Source of the DNA: Microvelia longipes
Lineage: Eukaryota; Arthropoda; Insecta; Hemiptera; Veliidae
Reading direction: 5' to 3'
Length of the DNA stretch: 64,000 nt
Assembly: GCA_018340805.1 (NCBI GenBank)
Contig: JACMZG010001913.1
Span: 32,868,775 to 32,932,774, forward strand
Below, piece by piece: positions 20,001 through 60,021 of this stretch. How positions within the stretch are numbered: position 1 is the stretch's first letter; each line of letters begins with the position of its first letter. The notes under the pieces were generated by a model that saw only the letters and a program-made list of their open reading frames with translations, did no database searches and was not told where the DNA came from. Position numbers and translations under genes: made by a program.

Positions 20001-22079
20001 TTCTAATTTCGTTTTGTTTAAAGTTTTTGGTGTTATAAAAAATACGGGGCTTCGGCCCGTTTCCGCTATTCGGCCACAGCCCCTCGGGGCCACTTGTATT
20101 TCCACCGCCTTGACTTTAAATGTGTCAAAAAACCAGATTTTAATTTACACTCTTAAATATAATAATAATAATATAAATATTTCATCCATTATAATACTTG
20201 GATTGGATTTTAATAGCACAAATAAATGGAAAGCTCATCTTAATGAGTTCAGCAGTAAACTTTCATCTATTTTATTCTTACTACGTAAACTTAGTTTAAC
20301 TTTAGATATTGACACCATAAAGCTTCCTTACTATTCACATACGCTCTATTATTGTATTAAAGAATGGGCAGCAGCCCCCGTAGCCAACGGTATTTTTATT
20401 TTGCAAAAAAAGCTATCCGTATTATAAATAATGCTAAACATAACTCTAAATACAAACAATATTTTATTAAAAATAAAATATTTTTTAACTTTCATTTTTT
20501 AATCATGGCACTAGATAATTGCTAGCCAATTACTAAACAAAGCAATATATCCACTTGTAGGCTAAACAAATCACATCAGACCCCAAATTTTAATGGAATA
20601 AGGTGCTTTAATAAATTACCCGCTTCAATAGTTGAACTTCCATAAAATAAAACTTGAAAAGCATTAAAAAATTCTTACTTCAGAAAGCCTACTATAATGT
20701 TATCGAGTTTTTAGCTAATAACTTAGTTTTCCCACACTAAATGTTAGGGATTTTTTGTTTTTTTATTTTTAATCAAGTTAGTTATCCAAGTTATGCTATG
20801 TTTATGCAGACTGTGTAATAATTTACAATATTTTTTTTTAATTCCGTTGTAAAATTTTGACAATTAAGAAATTTTGTAATAAAGTAACTTGAAGAATATA
20901 AATAAATAAATATTTTTGTTTTAGTATTCATTGTTTCATGGCATCTTGCCATATTATTATGGCAAGTTATGATTTTTTACGTCACGTTATACTATGAACA
21001 CCAATTTTTATTAATCAAAACATGTGTTAAATTAACCTTATTATATGAATTTATAAAATAATTGGATTTATTCTCCATTTACATAATACGTAATTTTATA
21101 TTTAAACTAGACTATAGGAACTAAATAAGTATTTATAGATTTTCTGGATCTTATTATACACCAAGTAGTAGTTCATTATATCCTTGGTATCTACGATCAA
21201 TGTAATGAGCTTTATTTAAAGAATAATTTACCAAAAAGTAATAAAAATAAATAATTATAAAAACTGAGAAATAATTAATAATAGAATAATTAACAATGAA
21301 CTTAATAAAACAACTCTAATAATATTTTAAAATCTTATTTGAAGATTTACTTCATCAACGATACTTCGCCTATATTAATAATTATAATAGTAACCATAGT
21401 CATATTTTAAAGAATTCTGAGCTATTATTTGTCTAATATAATAGTTATAATAATAATATTTAAAATTGTAATGTAATTCTTAGAGAATGATAGGAGATAC
21501 CTCAACGAAGTTCGTTTATATAGACTTACCCTGCATACCGTATATGTATTGTTGCTTTAGTATGCTTCAATTTATTAAGGCGAAGCGAAACAACGTTTTA
21601 AAAACTGTTTTAGTCCTGTATAATGCGATTAGGGAAAACTTGTACGTTTTAGTTTATAACACATAATGTTATTAAGTTAAATTTGTATGAATGTATATTT
21701 GTGTTTTATTATAAATCTTTCTAAAGCAACATCATACCAACATAATGAATGAATTATTTTTATTTTAGAATTTTTAATTTAGAATTATTATTATTTAATA
21801 TTTAAGAAGTTTTGGAATGACGGAGTGTCGAGCTTGCTTTCCTTTGATTGAAGCCAATCAAAATGGGCCAAAAATAAAAGTATCTATTTGTCTATTGTAA
21901 TATATTTGTCTAAAAATAAAGACAAATAAAAACTACTCTCACCTCTCAGTCCAGTGGCGATTCCTTTCAGCGATGAAACAGAATCCGTGAAGATTGGATG
22001 TTGAAAAGTACTCTGTTATATAGTCTTTGAATTTTCTCATACCGCCAAATAAAATTGACAAGTATTTCAGTAAGTCCAT
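7921..22079 (-). CDS. ppk-like: Pickpocket-family DEG/ENaC sodium channel gene (8 exons visible, 3' end missing)
   Basis: This gene encodes a degenerin/epithelial Na+ channel subunit of the insect pickpocket group: a plasma-membrane cation channel of chemo-, mechano- or hygrosensory cells or epithelia. The coding exons are 22079-21943, 19695-19498, 19169-19022, 18317-18187, 15421-15184, 13833-13734, 13194-13032 and 8024-7921 (1219 bp, about 406 residues). Every donor/acceptor pair is GT/AG and every junction phase matches. Family landmarks appear in order: the cytosolic HG gating motif (SNLHGF), first membrane helix, post-helix FPAVSVCE, the extracellular Cys-rich domain (ENGRCF; YSQSSCITDC; CYCDFPSC), and the pre-helix-2 segment VYKRTVVRGKLDLV. 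The second helix with its selectivity filter, and the C-terminus, are absent and should lie left of the window. The specific ppk subfamily member cannot be told. Confidence 0.93.
8486..9178 (+). mobile_element. hAT-like MITE, copy 1 (693 bp)
   Basis: The termini are inverted: CAAGGATGTTGAATAAAGGG at the left and its reverse complement at the right. It is flanked by CTTCAATC (8478-8485) and CTTCAAAC (9179-9186), an 8-bp target duplication with one mismatch. Eight-bp duplications are the hallmark of the hAT superfamily. There is no transposase ORF. It is nearly full length and inverted relative to the copy at 54998. Confidence 0.85.
9209..9345 (+). repeat. Dispersed repeat, copy 1
   Basis: A stretch with AAAACAGCTGT, GGTCCCATTTTATTTAC and CCCTATAGAGT that recurs in the same order at 10545-10680. 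It begins about 30 bp after the MITE ends. Family unknown. Confidence 0.6.
9938..10140 (+). repeat. Solo copy of the 11.3-kb foldback arm
   Basis: Direct repeat of 11320-11510 at roughly 80 percent identity by eye, including GGCCCTATAGGTTA and AATGTGCGGGAA. It appears without its inverted partner. Confidence 0.7.
10545..10680 (+). repeat. Dispersed repeat, copy 2
   Basis: Direct repeat of 9209-9345, sharing GTCCCATTTTATTTAC and CCCTATAGAGTG. Confidence 0.6.
11325..12535. mobile_element. Foldback element interrupted by a hAT-like MITE
   Basis: The left arm (about 11325-11660) is inverted on the right (about 12225-12535). Paired landmarks include AATGAGGTTACACAGAGC near 11541 and its reverse complement near 12330, and AATATAATCAAATAA near 11400 with its inverse near 12465. 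The MITE copy at 11714-12214 with its target duplication sits in the loop. The foldback is therefore the older insertion. Confidence 0.78.
11714..12214 (+). mobile_element. hAT-like MITE, copy 2 (501 bp, internally deleted)
   Basis: It has the same CAAGGATGTTGAATAAAG terminus as the copy at 8486. It is flanked by a perfect 8-bp duplication GTCGAGTT (11706-11713 and 12215-12222). It is about 200 bp shorter than the other copies. The right terminus is diverged (AAGAACCTTG). Confidence 0.87.
12525..12795 (+). pseudogene. Unidentified decayed coding stretch
   Basis: Three consecutive open segments with protein-like composition lie in different frames. The first contains NEIEFTSVNTDGSLKF (about 12560-12615). 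The second contains LDELKNDLVNAGLNVYING (about 12625-12685). The third runs from ATG 12701 to a stop near 12780 and contains DLKEKLIRRFYNCSIEHG. Apparent frameshifts separate them. The base composition is less AT-biased than the flanks. I do not recognise the family; a transposon or virus-derived gene is plausible. Confidence 0.45.
13032..13194 (-). CDS. ppk-like: ppk-like exon 7
   Basis: It encodes PKHWCRTYEQIICLHNHADI followed by KCYCDFPSCLDSE, matching the C-x-C-x-P-x-C module near the end of the extracellular domain. Acceptor TTGCAG|AC is phase 1; donor CAG|GTACAG is phase 2. Confidence 0.93.
13313..13378 (+). repeat. Half copy of the palindromic MITE family seen at 46435
   Basis: ACCGAAACCGGTCCAGGG and CCAACAGCAAGTATCGACG match the right arm of the 46435-46609 palindrome. 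The inverted partner is missing here. Confidence 0.75.
13734..13833 (-). CDS. ppk-like: ppk-like exon 6
   Basis: A run of T before TTTCAG marks the acceptor. The exon encodes NYSQSSCITDC then QVCNCSIHTMPYS, the typical Y-x-Q-S-x-C...C...C-x-C...MP module. Phase 0 in, phase 1 out (CAG|GTAATC). Confidence 0.93.
13930..14690. mobile_element. Foldback element in ppk intron 5
   Basis: The left arm (about 13930-14150) is inverted at about 14463-14690. Pairs include CTGGTGGTCTTAAG near 14105 with CTTAAGACCACCAG near 14480, CACCCTAACA near 14130 with TGTTAGGGTG near 14462, and ATTGACAGAGC near 13957 with GCTCTGTCAAT near 14643. The right end carries CAGTGGCGGACTGA. No ORF. Class unassigned. Confidence 0.7.
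14691..15183. other. Remainder of ppk intron 5
   Basis: AT-rich sequence with blocks of AGGCCC/GGGCCC (14735, 14955, 15050) that resemble degenerate repeats. No gene or confident element seen. Confidence 0.4.
15184..15421 (-). CDS. ppk-like: ppk-like exon 5 (central extracellular domain)
   Basis: The acceptor TTTTTAG|T gives phase 2 and joins exon 4 cleanly. The exon encodes QYGLVTMFQVILHSLQDQ, the family G-L then V-x-x-H element, and LSEYQKKCRYPQE before the next Cys module. The donor is AAG|GTGAAC, phase 0. The ORF running through the donor to 15163 is intronic beyond 15184. Confidence 0.92.
15430..15860. repeat. 39-bp minisatellite
   Basis: About eleven units of TATTCGATGTGAATATCTAA followed by TCTAGATTACGCAAACATG, with indels and substitutions. 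Each unit contains the palindrome TCTAGA. It lies in ppk intron 4, starting nine bases upstream of exon 5 on the coding strand. Confidence 0.95.
15861..17680. other. ppk intron 4, non-repetitive part
   Basis: AT-rich intronic sequence. A small hairpin AACTACGCTTG/ATAAGCGTAGTT lies at 17031-17053. An open stretch at 15900-15965 (-) looks exon-like but breaks the reading phase. No other gene seen. Confidence 0.5.
17685..17995. repeat. 39-bp minisatellite, second family
   Basis: About seven units of GGGTCGGATCAATTTGATGT followed by ATGAGGAATGGTTAATATA. It yields a repetitive minus-strand ORF (17631-17960) that I do not regard as a gene. Same unit length as, but different sequence from, the array at 15430. 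Confidence 0.93.
18187..18317 (-). CDS. ppk-like: ppk-like exon 4 (Cys-rich extracellular domain)
   Basis: It encodes GSCDEILGKCYW, then CCHHFHQYQS and ENGRCFVF. This is the familiar C..F..C.W, then C, then G-x-CF pattern of pickpocket extracellular domains. Acceptor GACAG|GTATAT is phase 0; donor GT|GTAAGT is phase 2. Confidence 0.93.
18745..18960. repeat. Imperfect 60-70-bp repeats in ppk intron 3
   Basis: The phrase AAGACCTTGGTAACTATACCATTGCTG recurs three to four times, split by variable spacers. It yields the minus-strand ORF 18781-18963, which is not a gene. Confidence 0.75.
19022..19169 (-). CDS. ppk-like: ppk-like exon 3 (early extracellular domain)
   Basis: A strong polypyrimidine tract and TTTTAG acceptor precede 19169. 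The exon encodes the early extracellular region, including EDLVQELSYFQNN and QFCTEEMNC. The donor is AGA|GTAAGT, phase 0. It has no ATG-based ORF; splice sites and frame define it. Confidence 0.9.
19395..19460. repeat. (TA)n tract
   Basis: Interrupted TA run just below ppk exon 2. Confidence 0.95.
19498..19695 (-). CDS. ppk-like: ppk-like exon 2 (first membrane helix)
   Basis: The acceptor TTATAG|G restores phase 2 from exon 1. The exon encodes FWIGACIISWLGMMQLFLIS, the first transmembrane helix, then EFEVNFPAVSVCES, the diagnostic segment after helix 1. The donor GA|GTAAGG gives phase 2. An ATG-initiated ORF reaches 19769, but its extra N-terminal residues are intronic. Confidence 0.95.
20043..20100. 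other. Short GC-rich segment
   Basis: A GC-rich patch in AT-rich surroundings, with a hairpin ACGGGGCTTCGGCCCGT (20043-20059; TTCG loop). It directly precedes the LINE fragment, and its origin is unclear. Confidence 0.4.
20110..20930 (+). mobile_element. 3' fragment of a non-LTR retrotransposon (LINE)
   Basis: The + frame to 20427 and a second frame to the stop at 20523 together resemble the C-terminal part of LINE reverse transcriptases: ILGLDFNSTNKWKAHL, KLSSILFLLRKLSL, then an L-Q-K-K-A-I-R-I-I-type segment. A one-base shift in an A-run near 20405 breaks the frame. A 3' UTR of about 400 bp ends in an AATAAATA-type tail near 20910. It is 5'-truncated, as usual for LINE copies. It lies antisense in ppk intron 1. 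Confidence 0.8.
21943..22079 (-). CDS. ppk-like: ppk-like exon 1 (start codon, HG motif)
   Basis: ATG at 22079-22077 opens the frame, and an in-frame TAA lies shortly upstream. The exon encodes 45 residues including EYFSTSNLHGFCFIAE, the cytosolic N-terminal His-Gly motif needed for DEG/ENaC gating. The donor is AG|GTGAGA at 21943, phase 2. The N-terminal tail is short, about 21 residues before EYF. A 5' UTR exon could exist upstream but is not identifiable. Confidence 0.88.
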
Positions 22080-24054
22080 TTCCAATAATCCAAAGAAGCT
22101 TATTTAAACAACGGAAACTATGTGAAAGTGAAGAAATACTGAGATTCAGTATATGTTTATACAAAAGTAAGTGATGATGCCCTATATAATTTTTTATCGT
22201 GTTAAAATGAAATGAAATACAATCTTCAATTTGGAAACGGTTTTGTGACAGTATTTATTTTCTGTTCATAAAAATACTACTATCCTAAACTCTGGTGATT
22301 AGGCTAGTCCCGCTGTACATTAGCGTATTGTTGGTTACTATAGCTTTGTTATCATATCCTTGGTTTGAAATGTTGTTCAGACAATAAAATGTTTTGTGTG
22401 CTTTGTTTTGTAAAAAAAATAAGAAGGACTATTTTCAGAGTATGTAACTGTTATATTTGGAACCAAAAAGAACAATTTTATATTAATGATAAATATATAT
22501 GAAAAAAATGTTATTAACTTGTGGGTTTTAAGAATGAATCCATGCATCTTTTTAAGACCCCCTGATTTATTTAAAAAAATCAAATTGACTTTTCCTCCAA
22601 TAATTAAAAATAAAAAGTATTTATATGTTTTTTATATTATTTATTTTTAGGACAATGATGTTTATTTGTTCCTAAAATGGTATATTCTGTTTATAGTATA
22701 TTTTTTTGTTTTATAGTATATTTTGATTCTTTGTTTTTGTATTTTTATTTAAAATAAAAACTTTAAAATATTTTTATTTGTAACAATATTGATAAATTTG
22801 GCTATAAAAGTACTAAAACCATCAATGCATTATCTTCTGTGTTTTTGGACATTAATGGACAACAATTCTTGCCTTATTTTTAATGTGTTTGGACAAATAA
22901 GATGTACTATAAAATCTTTATCGCTATCTCAGAAACAAATCTGAGTTTGTACATACAAAATCAAAATAGAAAAATTAAAGGTTGAAGCTTCTTTTTCTAA
23001 ACGAATTGCCTGATCGACTGCAGGGCCCTTAAACTGTGTTACAAATCTATAACATTATACTATAATACACTCATTTTTTGCTCTATAAACAATAGAGTAA
23101 AACTCTATTGTTATAAAAACCTATTGCTTTTATTTTAATACAGCATAAAAGCCATAAATAATTGATGAGAAACATTTAAAACGAATACCAAAAACATTAA
23201 AAATCAATTGCTCAAATCTCGAAATCTTTATATAAAAGCAGTGTCACAATATTCTTTATTGTTCAAGATTATGTTGTAGGTAAAAGGTTTTTCAGTAAAA
23301 GTTAATCCGTAGCACGAAGGAAAGTGTTTAATTATAGGTTTATCTTTGTCTCGGTTGCAAAAACTGTAATACCCTTCCTTGGCAAGTGTTGGTAACTAAC
23401 TAATTTAAATCCATCGGCCTGTGGACCTTGTCATCACACAAAGATTTCTCTTTCATAGAAAACTTTATCTCGAGGAAAACTTACTTCCCTCCCATGTTAT
23501 GTAAATAATAATTGCTGCAATTAAAGGTAAAAAAGTAACATTTTGGGAACCACTGGTTTAGGAACCGGCAAGCATCATCTAAAAGGATATACTCTAGTGG
23601 AAGCACAAAGTATTTTTTTTTAAAATAATATATAAATTATATTTTAAAAATAAATACATAAATTAATTTAAATAAACAGATAATTTTAAAAATTTACTGC
23701 ACTTAAAGTTTAAAATAAATAAGTTTTACGACTAATAATTATGTACATAAAATAAATAAAATTACATACACAAAAGAACTGAAGATTACTTTATAATTTA
23801 AATAACATATTTCTAATAAATAAGTTGAGAGTAAATTTGACTCTGCCTGGCAAACATTTTTGATGCGTCAACATTAAATTCAACGAAATACGGTTCAAAT
23901 AGTCCTAGACACTTAAGTATTATAATCTTCCCTTATAATATAAAATTATATTATAAAGACTTCTTACATTATAAAATTTCTTAGTTAATCATATCATGAA
24001 ATAAGATTAAGTAGACAGAACTTGTTATTCAATATTCAGAATTATTACGAAGTA
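22080..24054. other. Intergenic region upstream of ppk
   Basis: AT-rich sequence without recognisable genes, rich in A/T homopolymers. The ppk promoter should lie in the first part, but I see no convincing TATA/Inr arrangement. Confidence 0.4.
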
Positions 24055-24490
24055 ATAATTCTGATGCTTATTGAGGGAAATGATGATATTATTAGATATT
24101 AAGATGCTTATTGAGGGAAATGATGATATTATTAGATATTAAGATGCTTATTGAGGGAAATGATGATATTATTAGATATTAAGATGCTTATTGAGGGAAA
24201 TGATGATATATTAGATTAAGATACTATTGAGGAAAATGATGATATTATTAGATATTAAGATGCTTATTGAGGGAAATGATGATGTTATTAGTTATTAATA
24301 TGCTTATTGAGGGAAATGATGATATTATTAGATATTAAGATGCTTATTGAGGGAAATGATGATATTATTAGATATTAAGATGATTATTGAGGGAAATGAT
24401 GATATTTTTAGATATTAAGATGCTTATTTAGGAATATAGGCGTATAGGGATATTGATAAATATTTTGATGCTTATTTAGGAAGATTATTA
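24055..24490. repeat. 40-bp minisatellite
   Basis: About ten units of GATGCTTATTGAGGGAAATG followed by ATGATATTATTAGATATTAA. The first units are nearly identical and the right end decays. It is intergenic between the two host genes. Confidence 0.95.
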
Positions 24491-24615
24491 GTTCAATCAT
24501 CTTCCTAAGTCTTAGACAATACGATTAAGGACAGATTAAGACACTTATTGAGGAAGATAGTTGTATTGATTTGTGTTAAGATTTTTATTAATCTAAACAA
24601 ACTAGTAAATTCTTT

Positions 24616-24876
24616 AATAATCAATACGAAAAAGCCTCTCCACAAAGTTAATTTACTGAAATTCAAAACCGGCTTTCAACCTAAACGTTCATCATTAGTG
24701 CCGAAGAGAAGAATATATAGATGTAGTTGAGTCTTGTGATATCATGACAGAGACATAAGACTCACCTACATCTATATATTCTTCTCTCCGGCACTGATGA
24801 TGGCCGTTTAGGTAGAAAGCTGGTTTTGTATTTTAGTAAATTAACTTCATGGACAGGCTTTTTCGCACTGATTAAT
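24616..24876. mobile_element. Foldback MITE of the CTCTCCAC/GATGATGGCC family, copy 1
   Basis: The arms are about 118 bp and centre near 24745. Paired landmarks are AAAAAGCCTCTCCACAAAG with its inverse near 24860, GGCTTTCAACCTAAACG with its inverse near 24815, and AGAATATATAGATGTAG with its inverse. It shares ACTGATGATGGCC with the copies at 35408 and 48984. Confidence 0.85.
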
Positions 24877-26399
24877 ATAATATACTCCATCTGCACTTTA
24901 CCTTAATAACATATTCTTTAATGTTTTTTTCATATAACTTTTAAATTGCAACAACATGTTGATAAAAAAATAAAAAATAATAATACATTTTAGAGGCCAT
25001 TTATAAAAATCGAAGGCCATATTTATCTCATTATATGAAGTCAATGTTGAGGCATCTAAAATGTTTCATTTAGTTAAATAAAGTAAACTAATTAAGATTA
25101 TAATAAATTCAGTGGAAAATCATTAATTAGCACGATTGAACGTGTTTTACATCAGTCAAAAAATGCTACAAGTAGCATCTGTCATGAGAGCCGGCTCTGT
25201 CGAATTTTTATATACATATAAGTAGGTATGTATGTATATGCTCACACTGTTACAAGTATCAGGATAACAAAAAGATTGTTCACAGAGCAAAACGTGTTAA
25301 GATTGCTCTAGTTAAAACACATCAAGTTATATGAAGGTATATTGCTAAAAGATGATTAAAGTACACAGAGATAACTAAAAAAGGAGAAAACTGTTTTGAC
25401 CGAAAATAGCAAATTGCAAAAGCGCAATTTAATTTTGGATCGTGAATTTAATTTAATTGTGAATATTAAATTTTTGTATCATCAGCAAATAATCATTTAT
25501 ATATAAAGCAATAAAAAATTTAAAAATAAAACGTCAATTCATCGAAATTTATATAAATTCATCTTCTCTTTCTAAGACCATCACTGTTTACGGAAAGGAT
25601 CGCTCTGTTTTCTGTATACGGTGCTGTGCTCTAAGAAGATTTTATTAACGAATCGACACAATCATCTCTAAACATTTACCCATCAGATAAATTATCTGGT
25701 TAAAACTCGGTATAGGCAGTTTTTCATTGTATTTTAAATAAAGACAATTTAATAAATAATTTCGTTTCATTTAATTTTTTCATTGTATGGCCACTGCAAG
25801 ATACTTGTTGTCTAAAGGGTACGTTCAAAAACATTTACCGCTTGGTATTGGTGACTTCAAAAATAAGCCTATAAAGAAAAAATGATTAAAAGTTTTTTGA
25901 ATTTCCGCTGATTAAAAAAAACAATAAGAAAACACTCTTTTTCCCTTGATTCTTCTTAGCTTCCTCTCTGGTTAACACCTAAAAAATTGGTTAAAACGAA
26001 CAATTTGTTTTAAATACATTTTACAAATAAAACCATATACCACTAACCAAACCCGATGAGCCGGTTAGTGTTTCTGAACGCACTCTAACAGACAGAAACT
26101 AAAAGTATTGCTCAAGATAAAATATTCATCGTGATGGCGAATATGCCTAACAAATAATAATGATAGATCGACTAATGTACTACAATAAATATCAATAAAT
26201 TAATTCAATATTAAAATAATAAATTAAACAATATTTTAATTAATTAAAAAAATAGATAAATAAGTAATCTAATAAAAAATATTTACAAATTAAAACTTTA
26301 CACCCTAATTAATATTTTAATTTAAAAGATATAAATGTATTAACCCACGCATGTTTAAATAAATAAAGCACTCATACCAAATTATAAATAGACAATTAG

Positions 26400-26470
<71 letters not shown>

Positions 26471-28195
26471 TATATAGTATTAATTTGTCTTAAATTTTTA
26501 AAAAATATTATAAAAATTAATATACAAAAGAGGTTGTTGAGATATTATTAATGGAGCAGGCATAGGTCATTTGTTTGATGAAATGTCATTAAATAAGAAG
26601 GTATAAAAAAATTTTGTAGGCGGGGCTCTTTGGGCTCCAATAGTATTTTACAATGGTTCCCAACCTTTGTATTGTTTAGTCTGCGGACTAATGGAACCGC
26701 GAGATGGTTTCAGGTGGTCCGCGAGCTTTTATGTGCTGGGGAACCCTCATCTATAGAATCCCTAAAAATTATACAATACGATGGAGAAATCAGCTATTGT
26801 CGATACATGAATGGACAGAGCAGCTGATTCTTCAATTGCTTCTTAAACGTAAATGTTGTAGGTTACATTTTAACATTCTACTGCTATGCTGGCTCTAGTA
26901 TTAATATCTCTATAAAAGCAACAAATATTTAAAAATTTATTGTTGAAAAAATGACGCTAAAATTCAGTATGGTAGGCGAAGGTAACCAAGGGCTTTTATA
27001 TAGAGCTCAAACTGACGGGACAAGATGTAGCAACACAGTGAGTTCATTTAAAAAGCCTCTAGCAGGTTGGTAAAGGCCCCAAATAATTGTTTGTAGCTAT
27101 ACATTTAATTATCAATACAGTGTTAGCAGAGACCAAAAACCTTGATTTCGGAAACATTCTTGACAGTATCGAACAGAGATATCTACATCGAATTTTCGAT
27201 TCTCTTTTTCTTAATTCATCAAGTACAGACAACGTCAAATACGTGACGGATCTTAATCCCTTATTGGCACTTGCTCATACCTTACCGAAAAGCGAACATC
27301 AATTTTGAATAATGAAATAGCTAAGTGTCATGCATAAAAATATCGTTCGTTGGTATTATTTCAAAATAATTTAAGTGCAACAACATTGATTAGTGCAAAG
27401 GAATAAACTTACAAATATATTGGCAACTTAAGGAACTTAAAAAAATAATTATTAATCTACACAATTCCTGTTCAGCAAACTAAACGATAGCGTTATCAGA
27501 CGCAAGAAAATGGTTTAAGAGAAGCAACGTGGTTGATCTACTTAGACTGCTTATGATCTACATAGATTTAAAATTAAATATCAGTCACGGTTTTATTGCA
27601 CTATTTTCTCTAGGTAAGAATGCTATCATTTAGTATGTTTATAGTTGGAAATTTTTAAATATATATATATAGTCTTTGGAAGATAATATCTGAGCTTGCT
27701 TGATTATTACTTTCATATATTTTGATAAAATTATATCAAAAACTTGTTTCAGCTGAAACAAGTTAGCTAGTTGGAATAAGAGATCTGGTAAAAATTATCC
27801 TCTTTATTTACTAGTTTAACCCCAGTGGATTCAACCCTGGGTTGAACACCGAGCTTAGACCTTAGTCTTAACAGGGATGCAACTCTGGGTTTATTTAGAG
27901 ATTGTCCTAGTGCTAAATTCCCTTGTGGACGTAACATATGTTGTACTTAAGATTCAAAAACTTCAAAGATTTAACAGAAGTTTCAAATTCCAACCGATGA
28001 ATATGTTTGTTTGAGTTGGAATCCTATTTTACTATTTTGGGATCTTAAATCCAACATACATTTTTAACAGATCAATCATTACAACTATGTTTTCACCTAA
28101 AATAAAGTTGTCAAGCTGTCTTTAGAAACAGGCTTCTAGAAGACTTTAAATCTTCTAGATTTACGGTACTGGACCTTTGATGCCGGAATCTACTT
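24877..28195. other. Intergenic region downstream of the 433-residue gene
   Basis: It contains a (TA)n tract (26400-26475), a GTTCCCAACCT-type dispersed repeat (26655-26735), and a degenerate copy of the 46435 palindrome (26786-26845). Reverse-strand AATAAA hexamers at 27895-27890 and 27808-27803 could end the transcript of the gene starting at 57587. The + ORFs at 26630-26898 and 27087-27308 resemble nothing I know. Confidence 0.5.
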
Positions 28196-57587
<29,392 letters not shown>

Positions 57588-57876
57588 CTGAAACAAAGAA
57601 ACGTACACATGTCAGGATGAATGAGGATACAATTTTAACGTTCATTAATTAAGCACGTCCTTCCACGTTAGGCTAATAACCTTAGGCAATTTAGCTATGT
57701 TCTAAGTTCATGTTATTTTCCAAGCACATAAAAATTAACTGTTTAAATATGCAGCTAGTAAAATCTTAAATAGTAATATCTAAGACGTGAATCTACCGAA
57801 TAATAATACTTTGGTTCGAACTTTAAAATAGTCATAAAGAGTTGAATCCTCCTTATTGTACCTCATTATATTCGAA

Positions 57877-58577
57877 GATAAAGTATGAGCACTTTTGAGG
57901 AAAAATTAATCCAAAGTTTAGGTTGTATTAATGACTATATTTCGCCTTCTCCTCAAGGCATACTCATGTCTCTTAGTAATTACATCGATTAAATCAGTTT
58001 TAAGTAAGCCAATGGCTATTGTCAACAATTAAAAATTAAAAAACAACTACATAGCTAAAGCACTAAATTCAGTTAAAAGTACATATAACAAAGACATATA
58101 ATAATCATGTCTGGATTATTTTAATATTTTCTTGACACTTCAGGGAAATATACAAACAAATTCTTCTTACATAACTATATTTCGACTCCACTACGAGTCA
58201 TATTCATGTCTAAAAATAAAAAAAAATTAAACAATAAATTTGAAAACCAATAACAAGAATTTTAAAAAACTACAAAAAGTACCATTCGAAATAAGAAAAT
58301 GTATAACAGATAAATTACTTACAATACTATACTAAGAGGAAAAACATCTGTCTGGATTATATGTCTTTGTTATATGTACTTATAACTGTATTTAGTGCTT
58401 TAGCTATGCAGTTGTTTTTTTAATTTTTAATTGTTGACAATAGCCTTTGGCTTACTTAAAACTGATTTAAGTAATTACAAAGAGACATGAGTATGCTTTG
58501 AGGAGAAGGCGAAATATAGTCATTAATACAACCTAAACTTTAGATTAATTTTTCCTCAAAAGTGCCCTTACTTTATC
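57877..58577. mobile_element. Foldback element with ~225-bp arms
   Basis: 57877-58106 is inverted at about 58356-58577, including TTTCGCCTTCTCCTCAAGGC with its inverse near 58500, and AGTGCTTTAGCTATG-type pairs. The 250-bp loop contains a diverged internal version of the arm motif ACTATATTTCG...CATGTCT (58167-58210). No ORF. Confidence 0.88.
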
Positions 58578-59145
58578 ATTTAAAATAGTCCAAGATTTAT
58601 TATTATTCAAACCAATTTTGACTTACATAAAATTTTCTTTAAGGGTACCATATGAAGCTACCAACTTCTTTTTGCAAAATCTCGTTATAAAATATTCCCA
58701 CAGTTCGTCAAAAAAAAATAAATTGAGATGGAGCCCACGCTATGTAAGAACGTGATGCCTAGATAAAGTTTCTTTAAAAACTAACTGTAAACATTGTTAT
58801 TCAAATTTTATTTTTACTTTTCCTTACCCTCCAGCTTTTGTTCTTAGCAAAAGTGTTTTTGTAACCTACAAATAATAAATTATTCTGTAATTGCGAAAAA
58901 TTGAGAAATCGACTTTTCTCAAAATAATTTCTCAGTGGTTACGAGTAATAATTTAAATGCAGCAGAAATCAGACAAGAAAGATATGCACTTGAAATAATT
59001 TTAATACTAGAAAAACGTTCTCTCTAGAGTCATGCACATTTCACATATTTTAGCGATTTTCCAAGGAAAAAATGAGGATGGGGTCATGAAGGGAGAAAGG
59101 TTTTTTGAACGGGGGGACTGAATAATACATTAATTACGTACATGT

Positions 59146-59149
<4 letters not shown>

Positions 59150-59188
<39 letters not shown>

Positions 59189-59220
59189 TATATATATATA
59201 TTATATATATATATATATAG
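59150..59220. repeat. (TA)n tract
   Basis: TA run with short interruptions. Confidence 0.95.
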
Positions 59221-60021
59221 TGGTCCACTATATCAGCCGCCTTTTGATAATAATGTCTAGACCCAAAAACTAAACAGCGTTTTAATTACCCCCAATATGC
59301 ATACATATACTTCGTTCGCACGCGGGGTTTGGCAGGTTTCGTGTGAGCAGTTGGTGTTGAACATGGGGATGAACTTCCTGCCAAACTGAGATGTACAAAC
59401 AATTAAAGATAGGGCCATAATATAGCCTTCACTAAGCGCTCTGAGCTCACTAACGTTCGTTCTATTAAGCGTACATCGATAAACATTTTCCCTGTCTATT
59501 ATGTTCCTACCTACCAATTATTATGTTGCATGTTCTTATCTTCCAATTATTTATTATGCTGCAAGTTCCTACCATCAAATTATTGTGGCATGTTCTTACC
59601 TTCCAATTATTATGTTGCATGTTTCTATCTTAATAATTAGATTTTTCCATTAGGTCAAACGTATAAGTAAGAAGAGTTTATTTGTGCCCTAGTTAATTTC
59701 AAACAATTTGTTTCGGTAAGAATCATACAACCTATGCCGTGTTTACACTTTCTATTTAAAATCAGTGTAGGCGGCGTTTTTAAAATCACTATACTGACTT
59801 AAACTAATTTCAACAAACGACAATAAACTGTAGTCCGCCATTCAAACTAACTTATTCAACCAAGGAAAAATTAATATCTACTTAAACGTCCAACTTTTGG
59901 GACTTGGAGTGAATTTTCAAAGAAAATTATGCATTAAAATACTGGATTCTATTATCATGTCATGATCGGATATTATCATAAAAATACGTGCCCGATCATG
60001 CATCGGAGGCTATATAATGCA

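Noticed and set aside
20014..20110. N-terminal part of the + ORF as genuine LINE protein
   Set aside because: Its GC-rich sequence and odd composition do not match reverse transcriptase. Only the part from about 20110 does.
24055..24490. CRISPR-like array
   Set aside because: Units are contiguous 40-bp repeats without spacers, in a eukaryotic intergenic region.
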